Below are positions 1-4,785 of a stretch of DNA of 5,045 nt, in pieces. A program made the position numbers and the translations under genes. Within the stretch, counting starts at the first letter, position 1, and the number at the start of each line of letters is the position of its first letter. The DNA is from an uncultured Clostridia bacterium (lineage in GTDB: Bacteria; Bacillota; Clostridia; Christensenellales; Pumilibacteraceae), in assembly GCA_947589145.1 (NCBI GenBank), contig CANQCB010000091.1, positions 1 through 5,045 on the forward strand. The letters run 5' to 3'. The notes beneath the pieces were generated by a model. The model did no database searches. It was given only the letters and a program-made list of their open reading frames with translations, and had not been told where the DNA came from.

Positions 1-88
1 ACGAGGAAGAGGATAGAAGATAAAGGATATGCTTAATAATTATCCTGATAAATACAAAATACGTCTTTTTGAAAAGACCGAATAAAAG

Positions 89-140
89 TGTTCTTTTGTA
101 GAAGAGTTAAATATTGTTCTTTTGTAGAGCCCAAAAGAAC
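89..140. repeat. Direct repeat plus 9-bp inverted repeat
   Basis: TGTTCTTTTGTAGA occurs twice (about 89-102 and 115-128), 26 bp apart. The second copy also begins a perfect inverted repeat: GTTCTTTTG (116-124) and CAAAAGAAC (132-140), separated by 7 nt. The elements are AT-rich and their role is unknown. They sit just before the GC-rich hairpin at 149-176. Confidence 0.6.
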
Positions 141-176
141 CAAAAGACTCCGGGACACTTTCGACTGTGTCCCGGA
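132..176 (-). terminator. GC-rich hairpin, possible minus-strand terminator
   Basis: TCCGGGACAC (149-158) pairs perfectly with GTGTCCCGGA (167-176) around an 8-nt loop, giving a strong 10-bp stem. On the plus strand the stem is followed by CCCCGCAAC, so it is not a plus-strand terminator. On the minus strand it is followed by GTCTTTTGGTTCTTTTG, a T-rich but interrupted tail. No convincing minus-strand gene feeds into it within the window, so it could also be a relic or a boundary hairpin. Confidence 0.35.
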
Positions 177-233
177 CCCCGCAACAAATTAAGGGCTTAT
201 TTGCTTTATATATTATGTTTGTTGGTGGACTAT

Positions 234-453
234 GGCGGGAGTAGCAACAATACGAAAAGAGTATGTTTTTGGTAAAGCGGGGGAGTTGGAACGGTAGGCA
301 CTTGGTGTGTGAACGGTGCGGAAAGAGTATGTTCAGACAGGTTGGGAGTATTGTGAGATAACGACTTGGGGGGGGGAGAGGAAGTTTTGGCAGGAATAGG
401 GTATTGAGATATATCCATTTAATATCCGCTTTGGCAGGGCGGGTAGATGATGA
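234..453. repeat. Degenerate ~22-bp periodic G-rich spacer
   Basis: Short exact words recur at multiples of 22 bp: GGGAGT at 237 and 281 (44), GAACGGT at 289 and 311 (22), AAAGAGTATGTT at 256 and 322 (66), and TTTGGCAGG at 386 and 430 (44). The plus strand is strongly purine-biased: by hand count 221-400 has about 74 G against 16 C. Individual units are too diverged for a simple consensus, and one GGGAGT copy at 344 is out of phase. It may be a decayed minisatellite. It lacks the constant repeats of a CRISPR array. Confidence 0.4.
368..376 (+). repeat. G9 homopolymer tract
   Basis: Nine consecutive G lie about 110 bp upstream of the predicted -35 of the lipoprotein operon. Tracts of this length are prone to slippage. 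The distance from the promoter makes a direct effect on transcription uncertain. Confidence 0.7.
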
Positions 454-487
454 GTTTCAGGCGGTATTCGGATTTACAAAATGGGTA

Positions 488-516
488 TTTACAAATGAGA
501 AAAAATGTGGTAATAT
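488..516 (+). promoter_or_regulatory. Promoter of the lipoprotein operon
   Basis: The -35 is TTTACA (488-493, one mismatch to TTGACA), followed by a 17-nt spacer and a -10 of TAATAT (511-516). The TG at 508-509 gives an extended -10 (TGG plus TAATAT). A near-duplicate of the -35 region, ATTTACAAAATG at 472-483 and ATTTACAAATG at 487-497 (period 15), could be a regulator site. Predicted transcription would start near 522-524, leaving a leader of only about 16 nt that begins at the Shine-Dalgarno site. This argues against any start upstream of 530. Confidence 0.5.
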
Positions 517-523
517 GGAATTC

Positions 524-529
524 AGGAGG
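524..529 (+). promoter_or_regulatory. Ribosome binding site AGGAGG deciding the start
   Basis: A full AGGAGG is followed by three in-frame ATGs at 530, 533 and 539. Only the last has normal spacing (9 nt) and gives a compact signal peptide starting MKTKIK, so 539 is chosen. Use of 533 would add just Met-Lys. Confidence 0.75.
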
Positions 530-538
530 ATGATGAAA

Positions 539-1471
539 ATGAAAACGAAAATAAAAGCAACTATTGCCGTACTATTGACGGCAGTGTGCGCGCTTACGGT
601 GTGGCTCTGCGCTTGCGGAGACCCCAAGCCGCCCAAGCCGCCTGAGCCGCCGGAAATCGAATATACGATAAACGAGAGCGACGCGACGTCGGGCAAGAAC
701 GCCAACGACGCAGAGTTCTCGGTCGCAAACGTCGAGCAAGTCGAGGACAGTCCGCTTGCGGGTATGACGATATATTGGCTCGGTTCGTCGGTAACTTTCG
801 GCGCGGCGTCTGATGAGGAATCCATGGCGGATTTCCTCGGCGCAAAAACGGGTGCGATATGCAAAAAGGACGCCGTTTCGGGCACGACTATTTTCTCCGA
901 CGGAAAGTCTCCTGATACTGGAATAAAGTCTTACACCTCGCGTCTTACCAACAGCACCGTATTCAATAAAGAAGAACAGATCGACGCATTTATTTGCCAG
1001 ATATCTACCAACGATTCCACGAATAATCCCTATCGTCTTGACAAGCGCGGCTATGTGCTCGACAATTCGTACACAGACCCCGACGACTTCGATCTCGCGA
1101 CGACTTTGGGCGGAGTGGAGTATATAATATCCTACGTCAGCGAGACGTGGGGTTGCCCGATTTACTTCTATTCGGGTGCGTATTTCGGGGATAACGGTTC
1201 GGACGAAACTCGCGTCAACGGCAATCCCAAAGGCTCTGATTATGCAAAACTCATTGACGACGTTTACGGCGCAGTGGAAAAGTGGCAGGGACTCGGCGTT
1301 GACGTTGACGTAATAGATTTGTTCAATGACGAAGATTTCAACAATCAGGTTTCCGACGAGTATTATCGTTGGTGCACGAGCGATCCCGTTCACCCTCGCA
1401 AGGCAGGATACTTGAATTGGTGGATGCCTTATTTCGAACAATTCCTCGTCTATAATCTGACTATGGTCTGA
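539..1471 (+). CDS. SGNH/GDSL-type hydrolase lipoprotein
   Basis: This 310-aa protein is a predicted lipoprotein esterase or deacetylase acting outside the membrane. The signal peptide has a Lys-rich start, a hydrophobic core (7-23) and a lipobox LCAC with the lipidated Cys at 26, followed by a Pro-rich linker (29-38). The catalytic domain begins near residue 75. Family blocks are visible: LGSSVTFG with the predicted nucleophile Ser84, VSGTTI with the block II Gly115, STND with oxyanion-type Asn158, and DPVHP with Asp282 and His285 completing the triad. Two positions depart from the textbook pattern: the Asp of GDS is Ser83, and the block III Gly is Ser156. SGNH enzymes remove acetyl or acyl groups from polysaccharides, peptidoglycan or lipids; the substrate here cannot be read from sequence. 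It is the first gene of an operon, with the repeat lipoprotein starting 14 nt downstream. Confidence 0.85.
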   Translation: MKTKIKATIAVLLTAVCALTVWLCACGDPKPPKPPEPPEIEYTINESDATSGKNANDAEFSVANVEQVEDSPLAGMTIYWLGSSVTFGAASDEESMADFLGAKTGAICKKDAVSGTTIFSDGKSPDTGIKSYTSRLTNSTVFNKEEQIDAFICQISTNDSTNNPYRLDKRGYVLDNSYTDPDDFDLATTLGGVEYIISYVSETWGCPIYFYSGAYFGDNGSDETRVNGNPKGSDYAKLIDDVYGAVEKWQGLGVDVDVIDLFNDEDFNNQVSDEYYRWCTSDPVHPRKAGYLNWWMPYFEQFLVYNLTMV

Positions 1472-1474
1472 TAT

Positions 1475-1480
1475 GGAGGT
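1475..1480 (+). promoter_or_regulatory. Ribosome binding site GGAGGT
   Basis: A strong GGAGGT lies 5 nt before the ATG at 1486 and within the 14-nt gap after the hydrolase stop codon. It fixes the start of the second lipoprotein and supports co-transcription. Confidence 0.8.
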
Positions 1481-1485
1481 GTAAC

Positions 1486-3369
1486 ATGAAATTGAAATAT
1501 GGAAAAATATTATTGGTAATACTTGTTATTGCGTCGATTTTGCCTTTTTCCGCGATATTAGCGGCTTGCGACCCCCCCCCGGGTCCGTCTGATGACGGAT
1601 ATGCGCTGACTTACGCCAAAGGCGCATATCTCGCAGAAGGTGAAATTCCGGAAACGCAATATTACGACGAAGGCGAAGAAGTGACCCTCGCGGCGTCTGA
1701 CACGTTCGCTTTCGAAGGGCATACGTTTGCGGGGTGGACTGACGGCACAACCGTTTACGGAGGCGGAGCGACCTTCACCATGCCGGCTCGCGACGTAACG
1801 ATGTCCGCGAAGTGGGTTGACGGCGACCCCGACGACCCCGTTCTGATCCCCATGTCCGTGGGTTTTGAAAACGGGAACTTCGTTTTCAGCGGCAGCGTGT
1901 CAAATATCACGTCGCTTTACGTCTATACGAACAATACCAACGTTACAGGCAGTTCGGACAATTACGTAACCGCGACAATCGACCAAGGCTCGTTTACCGC
2001 AGAGGTTTCCCTCGATACGCTGCTCGCATACGGCAAAAACAACACGCCGTTTAACCTCAGATATAAAGTAGACAGCGTCGACGCGGAAATGAAAAATGTT
2101 GCGCAAGGCTCGCTGGATCTTTCGGCGACCTGCACCTACCGCGAATACAGTTTCAGCCTTCAAGTAAACAGCGGTTCGGGCTGCGTTGCCATTTATTACA
2201 AGCCTGCTCCGAGCGACGCGGTCGTAACGGCGACGTCGATTTCCTTCGAGGGGGACAACTTCGTGGTAGAAGGAACTATCGAGAACGTGACCGCGCTGTA
2301 TATTTACCTTATAAATACTTATCACCCCGCAACGGAAGATAATTTCGTTGAGGCGGAAATAACGGATAACTCGTTTACGGCGACGTTGTCGCTTACCGCG
2401 CTCGTTGAAAAGGGCGGAACGACGAATCACCCCTTCAACCTTCGTTACAGAGTCAACGACTCCGCGCTCGTCGTAAATATCCCGCAAGGTTCGTTGGATC
2501 TTACGCAAACTCACAGTTACGGTGGCAACGATTTCAGTTTAGGCGTTAACAATGGTTGCGTTGCGATTTACTATTCGCCCACACCCAGCGACGCGGTCGT
2601 AACGGCGACGTCGATTTCCTTCGAGGGAGACAACTTCGTGGTAACCGGAAATATCGAGAACGTGACCGCGCTGTATATTTACCTTATAAATACTTATCAC
2701 CCCGCAACGGAAGATAATTTCGTTGAGGCGGAAATAACGGATAACTCGTTTACGGCGACGTTGTCGCTTACCGCGCTCGTCGAAAAGGGCGGAACGACGA
2801 GCGACCCGTTCAACCTTCGTTACAGAGTCAACGATTCCTCGGCTATCGTAAATATCCCGCAAGGCTCGTTGGATCTTACGCAAACTCACAGTTACGGCGG
2901 CAACGATTTCAAATTGCGCGTTAACAGCGGTTGCGTTGCGATAACTTATTCGCCCACACCACAGCCCGATTATTCGATAAGCGTAAGCAATATGTACTTC
3001 GCCGACGGCAAATTCGTAGTCGAAGGTACTTGCGGCATCAGCATAGAAACGCTTACGTTCCACATCAATAATACCACCGGAACTCAGACAGACGTTCCGT
3101 TCGACGCGACTATTAACCCGACCGACAAAACTTTCAAGGCGGAAGTAGTACTCGCCGATATAAAGAGAAAGGACGGGAGCGAACCGCACACTAACTATCT
3201 CAACGTTCGTTACGAAAAGAACGGCGACAATAAAGGCGGCTCATATTACAATCTTCTTCCGGCCGATAACTTCTACACTACGGGCGCAAAGTACACTCAT
3301 GACGGCAAAGCGTGGGAAGTAAAAAGCGATAGTTCCAGAACGTATCTTACTTACTCCGTCGCGGCTTAA
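1486..3369 (+). CDS. Repeat-containing surface lipoprotein with an InlB B-repeat
   Basis: This 627-aa predicted lipoprotein has a signal peptide at 1-27 with lipobox LAAC and lipidated Cys28, followed by a short PPPGP linker. Residues about 39-110 match the InlB B-repeat (Listeria-Bacteroides repeat) pattern: a Tyr-rich strand, EGEEVTLAA, HTFAGWTDG with Trp84, then ATFTMPARDVTMSAKW. Four tandem beta-rich repeats follow: about 116-242 (divergent), 243-367, 368-492 and 494-627 (divergent, C-terminal). Each begins with a FEGDNFVV-like strand. The first three share FNLRY, QGSLDL and GCVAI(Y/T)Y; the fourth keeps a looser LNVRY form. Repeats 2 and 3 are nearly identical. There is no sortase signal, so the lipid is the anchor. 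I do not recognise the repeat family; an Ig-like or carbohydrate-binding fold is an inference. Co-expression with the SGNH hydrolase suggests a binding or adhesion partner. Confidence 0.85.
   Translation: MKLKYGKILLVILVIASILPFSAILAACDPPPGPSDDGYALTYAKGAYLAEGEIPETQYYDEGEEVTLAASDTFAFEGHTFAGWTDGTTVYGGGATFTMPARDVTMSAKWVDGDPDDPVLIPMSVGFENGNFVFSGSVSNITSLYVYTNNTNVTGSSDNYVTATIDQGSFTAEVSLDTLLAYGKNNTPFNLRYKVDSVDAEMKNVAQGSLDLSATCTYREYSFSLQVNSGSGCVAIYYKPAPSDAVVTATSISFEGDNFVVEGTIENVTALYIYLINTYHPATEDNFVEAEITDNSFTATLSLTALVEKGGTTNHPFNLRYRVNDSALVVNIPQGSLDLTQTHSYGGNDFSLGVNNGCVAIYYSPTPSDAVVTATSISFEGDNFVVTGNIENVTALYIYLINTYHPATEDNFVEAEITDNSFTATLSLTALVEKGGTTSDPFNLRYRVNDSSAIVNIPQGSLDLTQTHSYGGNDFKLRVNSGCVAITYSPTPQPDYSISVSNMYFADGKFVVEGTCGISIETLTFHINNTTGTQTDVPFDATINPTDKTFKAEVVLADIKRKDGSEPHTNYLNVRYEKNGDNKGGSYYNLLPADNFYTTGAKYTHDGKAWEVKSDSSRTYLTYSVAA
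1572..1580 (+). repeat. C9 tract at the lipoprotein N-terminus
   Basis: Nine C begin in the codon directly after lipobox Cys28 and encode Asp-Pro-Pro-Pro. Loss of one C brings a TGA at 1607-1609 into frame; gain of one C brings a TGA at 1590-1592 into frame. Either slip would end the protein about ten codons after the signal peptide. The tract has the form of a phase-variation switch, though only one state is visible here. Confidence 0.75.
2212..2961 (+). repeat. Two in-frame 375-bp tandem repeats
   Basis: Copy A is 2212-2586 and copy B is 2587-2961, with no indels and 125 codons each. By hand count they differ at about 29 of 375 positions (about 92% identity). An uninterrupted identical block of 129 bp (2277-2405 and 2652-2780) contrasts with clustered changes elsewhere, which suggests recent duplication or gene conversion. 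Recombination between copies would add or remove a whole protein repeat without breaking the frame. Confidence 0.9.
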
Positions 3370-3385
3370 ATTACGATAATCGAAT

Positions 3386-3421
3386 AAAAACGTCTCGGGA
3401 AAAATCCCGAGGCGTTTTTTT
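3386..3421 (+). terminator. Rho-independent terminator of the lipoprotein operon
   Basis: ACGTCTCGGGA pairs with TCCCGAGGCGT around an AAAA loop, with one G-U pair, followed by seven T (3415-3421). It lies 17 nt after the stop of the repeat lipoprotein. The A-run on its left flank extends the stem and could give some termination in the other direction. It separates the lipoprotein operon from the phage-like region. Confidence 0.92.
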
Positions 3422-3448
3422 GTTTGCCCGAAATGCAGGTTATATTTG

Positions 3449-3466
3449 AAAAAATTTTTGCAAAAA
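3449..3466. promoter_or_regulatory. A-tract stretch, probably bent DNA
   Basis: A6T5 (3449-3459) is followed closely by A5 (3462-3466). Such tracts bend DNA. They lie roughly 50-70 bp upstream of the predicted -10 of the next gene and could serve as a distal upstream element or part of a protein-binding region. Confidence 0.35.
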
Positions 3467-3486
3467 GTCTGCACACGTTGCCTATA

Positions 3487-3508
3487 TGTGGACAGACAGT
3501 TGTCCACA
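3487..3508. promoter_or_regulatory. Perfect 8-bp inverted repeat, candidate operator
   Basis: TGTGGACA (3487-3494) and TGTCCACA (3501-3508) form a perfect dyad around GACAGT. The dyad covers the -35 zone of the extended -10 promoter at 3515-3523, a typical place for a repressor or activator. The right arm with its flank, TTGTCCACA, is one base off the DnaA box TTATCCACA, so DnaA binding is an alternative reading. Recognition by a phage packaging protein is also possible. Confidence 0.5.
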
Positions 3509-3514
3509 AATGGG

Positions 3515-3523
3515 TGTTATATT
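3515..3523 (+). promoter_or_regulatory. Extended -10 promoter of the HTH gene
   Basis: TGT followed by TATATT (3518-3523, one mismatch to TATAAT) forms an extended -10. No good -35 is present at 16-18 nt, which fits a promoter that needs an activator at the overlapping dyad. Transcription would start near 3530, about 38 nt before the ATG. Confidence 0.4.
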
Positions 3524-3553
3524 GCCGATATATAAAACAAATGTTCGATAAAC

Positions 3554-3560
3554 AGGAAGG
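3554..3560 (+). promoter_or_regulatory. Ribosome binding site choosing ATG 3568
   Basis: AGGAAGG lies 7 nt before ATG 3568. The upstream in-frame ATG at 3541 has no ribosome site before it, so the shorter protein is preferred. Confidence 0.6.
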
Positions 3561-3567
3561 CGAGAGT

Positions 3568-3987
3568 ATGAACGAATATGCCGTTGCGATACTGAAAGCA
3601 TATCCGAGGCTGGAAAGAGCGGAGGAGAAATTACAAGCGAGAATAGAGCGGCTTGCGAGCAGCATGAGCGGAGAGACCGTTTGGGTAATAGATCGGATCT
3701 TGGCGCTGATAGAGACCAAACGTCAACTTATCGACATTGCGGAAGCGTACAGACGGTTGTCGTCGAGTATGACCGAGAGCGAACTCACCGTATTGAAAGA
3801 CAAAGTCGGCGGTATGCAAGAGGAAAGTATTTCCGACGAGCTCGGCGTATGCCGAAATACCGTTCGCGCCATGATCGAGCGCGCGGCAAAAAAATGCGAA
3901 AACGTCGTTTTTGCCATGAAAAAATCGGGACTCGATCCCGACGAATTCAAAGAGGCGCTCTGTCTTTACGGCGAACTCAAACCGTAA
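3568..3987 (+). CDS. Phage HTH protein, sigma-region-4-like regulator or small terminase
   Basis: This 139-aa cytosolic protein has two parts. Residues 1-66 are helical and charged, with a coiled-coil-like segment at about 14-32 (RLERAEEKLQARIERL). Residues about 69-110 form a helix-turn-helix like sigma-70 region 4: MTESELTVL, then ISDELGV (88-94), a turn, and the recognition helix CRNTVRAMIERAAKK (95-109). The overall form fits the small sigma-like late regulators (ArpU/RinA-type) found just upstream of phage packaging genes. A small terminase subunit, also an HTH protein of similar size before the large subunit, is an alternative. The large terminase starts about 800 bp downstream, but an oppositely oriented gene lies between. 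A dyad over its promoter suggests control by itself or another phage protein. No terminator is visible in the 40 nt before the convergent gene. Confidence 0.6.
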   Translation: MNEYAVAILKAYPRLERAEEKLQARIERLASSMSGETVWVIDRILALIETKRQLIDIAEAYRRLSSSMTESELTVLKDKVGGMQEESISDELGVCRNTVRAMIERAAKKCENVVFAMKKSGLDPDEFKEALCLYGELKP

Positions 3988-4027
3988 AAGTCGCCGCAAA
4001 CGACGCGCGGACGAACGGCAGGCGAGA

Positions 4028-4729
4028 TCATTTCTTTTTCTTTCGCGTGAGCAGAAAGACGAGCAGGAAAGCCGGCACGGCGAGACTTACAATAAGAATT
4101 ATCCGAACGGGCGCTGCGAGGTGCGTCTCGTAAACGTTTTCGTCGGGGTCGGACGGGTTGCTCGGCTGTTCGGGATCGGGAGCGTCGGGGTCGGTAGGCG
4201 CGACGGCGGGTTCGTCGTTTTCTTCCGGCAGGGTGACGGTTACGCCGTTTCCGCCGATATAGCCGTAGATCACTCCGTAAGACTTATGCAGGCGGCAATA
4301 ATACGCGCCTTCCTCGGCAGCGCCGTAAAGAAACAAACGGTCGCCCGCGGCGTACTCGGCGATTTTGTTGAGACAATGCGCGTCGGAATAAAACTTGACT
4401 GCTTCGACGTCTTTTTGAAGCGTGACCGTGCCCGACTCCGCATATTTGGTATCGGGTTCGAACGAAACCTTTTCGCAACTGCCGTGGCGAATAAATCCGT
4501 GCAGATCCTCATAAGTCACCGTATCGTATTCGTCGCCCTCTTCTTCGAGCGCGACGTAGTAAGTGGGCGGCAGGTAAAAAAGGAGATCGCCGTTCTCTTC
4601 GGCATAGAACGGTACGCTTTCGGTTATTCGCATATATTGCACGGCAGGCAATTCGGAGTAAACGGCAGAGTTTGCGGAAAACATCGGGACGGTGCAAATC
4701 AAAGCCTGAAAAATCAACAACATTTTCAT
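4028..4729 (-). CDS. Membrane-anchored surface protein with SH3b-like domains
   Basis: This 233-aa protein reads as type I membrane topology. Residues 1 to about 20 are a signal peptide with a hydrophobic core (MLLIFQALICTVPMF). Residues about 30-92 and 98-167 look like two SH3b-type small beta domains, each with an exposed strand pattern ending in HGFIRHGS or YGYIGGNG. Residues 168-200 are an acidic Pro/Asp/Glu-rich stalk, followed by a membrane helix (about 207-227) and the cytoplasmic tail RKKKK. SH3b domains often bind peptidoglycan or cell-surface peptides; the ligand here is unknown and no catalytic domain is present. It lies between an HTH regulator and a terminase on the opposite strand, which suggests cargo expressed from its own promoter, possibly in the lysogen. 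The domain family is inferred from pattern only. Confidence 0.72.
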   Translation of the reverse strand: MKMLLIFQALICTVPMFSANSAVYSELPAVQYMRITESVPFYAEENGDLLFYLPPTYYVALEEEGDEYDTVTYEDLHGFIRHGSCEKVSFEPDTKYAESGTVTLQKDVEAVKFYSDAHCLNKIAEYAAGDRLFLYGAAEEGAYYCRLHKSYGVIYGYIGGNGVTVTLPEENDEPAVAPTDPDAPDPEQPSNPSDPDENVYETHLAAPVRIILIVSLAVPAFLLVFLLTRKKKK

Positions 4730-4735
4730 TGCGCC

Positions 4736-4744
4736 ATTATAACA
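4736..4744 (-). promoter_or_regulatory. Extended -10 of the SH3b-like gene
   Basis: On the minus strand TGT is followed by a perfect TATAAT (4741-4736). No -35 hexamer is seen at the usual distance. The -10 lies only 6 nt before the ATG, so transcription would begin at about the start codon and give a leaderless message. The plus strand of the same site also reads TATAAC (4738-4743), which could serve the divergent terminase. Confidence 0.4.
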
Positions 4745-4785
4745 CGACCTTGCAAGAGAATATTGAACAAATTACGGAAATGGGT

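Larger units (their letters stand above)
1..538. other. Upstream region without a convincing gene
   Basis: No reading frame here has a good start, ribosome site and protein-like composition. The first bases could be the tail of an upstream gene: frame 1 reads 11 codons to a TAA at 34-36, and frame 3 reads an acidic tail to a TAA at 21-23; neither can be confirmed. The rest holds small inverted repeats (63-78, 116-140, 149-176), a G-rich periodic stretch (about 220-453) and the promoter of the lipoprotein operon. The open frame in phase with the first lipoprotein extends back to a TTG at 404, but this stretch lies upstream of the promoter and Shine-Dalgarno site, so it is treated as untranslated. 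Confidence 0.6.

Noticed and set aside
116..140. Plus-strand terminator at the AT-rich inverted repeat
   Set aside because: The stem is AT-rich and is followed by CAAAAGACTCC rather than a T-run.
230..418. Minus-strand 62-aa ORF rich in Pro, Ser, Thr and Leu
   Set aside because: Its composition follows from the C-rich complement of the G-rich spacer; it has no good ribosome site and no recognisable domain.
234..453. CRISPR array
   Set aside because: No constant repeat of 24 bp or more with unique spacers; only short diverged words recur.
404..538. N-terminal extension of the first lipoprotein from a TTG at 404
   Set aside because: It lacks a ribosome site, lies upstream of the promoter and AGGAGG, and would bury the signal peptide behind 45 residues.
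572..1441. Minus-strand 289-aa ORF across the hydrolase gene
   Set aside because: Arg-rich antisense shadow of a gene with a signal peptide and intact SGNH motifs.
1900..3189. Two minus-strand ORFs of 204 and 216 aa that resemble each other
   Set aside because: Their similarity only mirrors the repeats of the plus-strand lipoprotein; neither has a supported start.
3988..4027. Terminator between the convergent HTH and SH3b-like genes
   Set aside because: The 40-nt gap has only weak GC-rich pairing and no T-run on either strand.
3681..4133. Plus-strand 150-aa Arg-rich ORF
   Set aside because: Overlaps the HTH gene in another frame and has shadow-like Arg/Thr composition.
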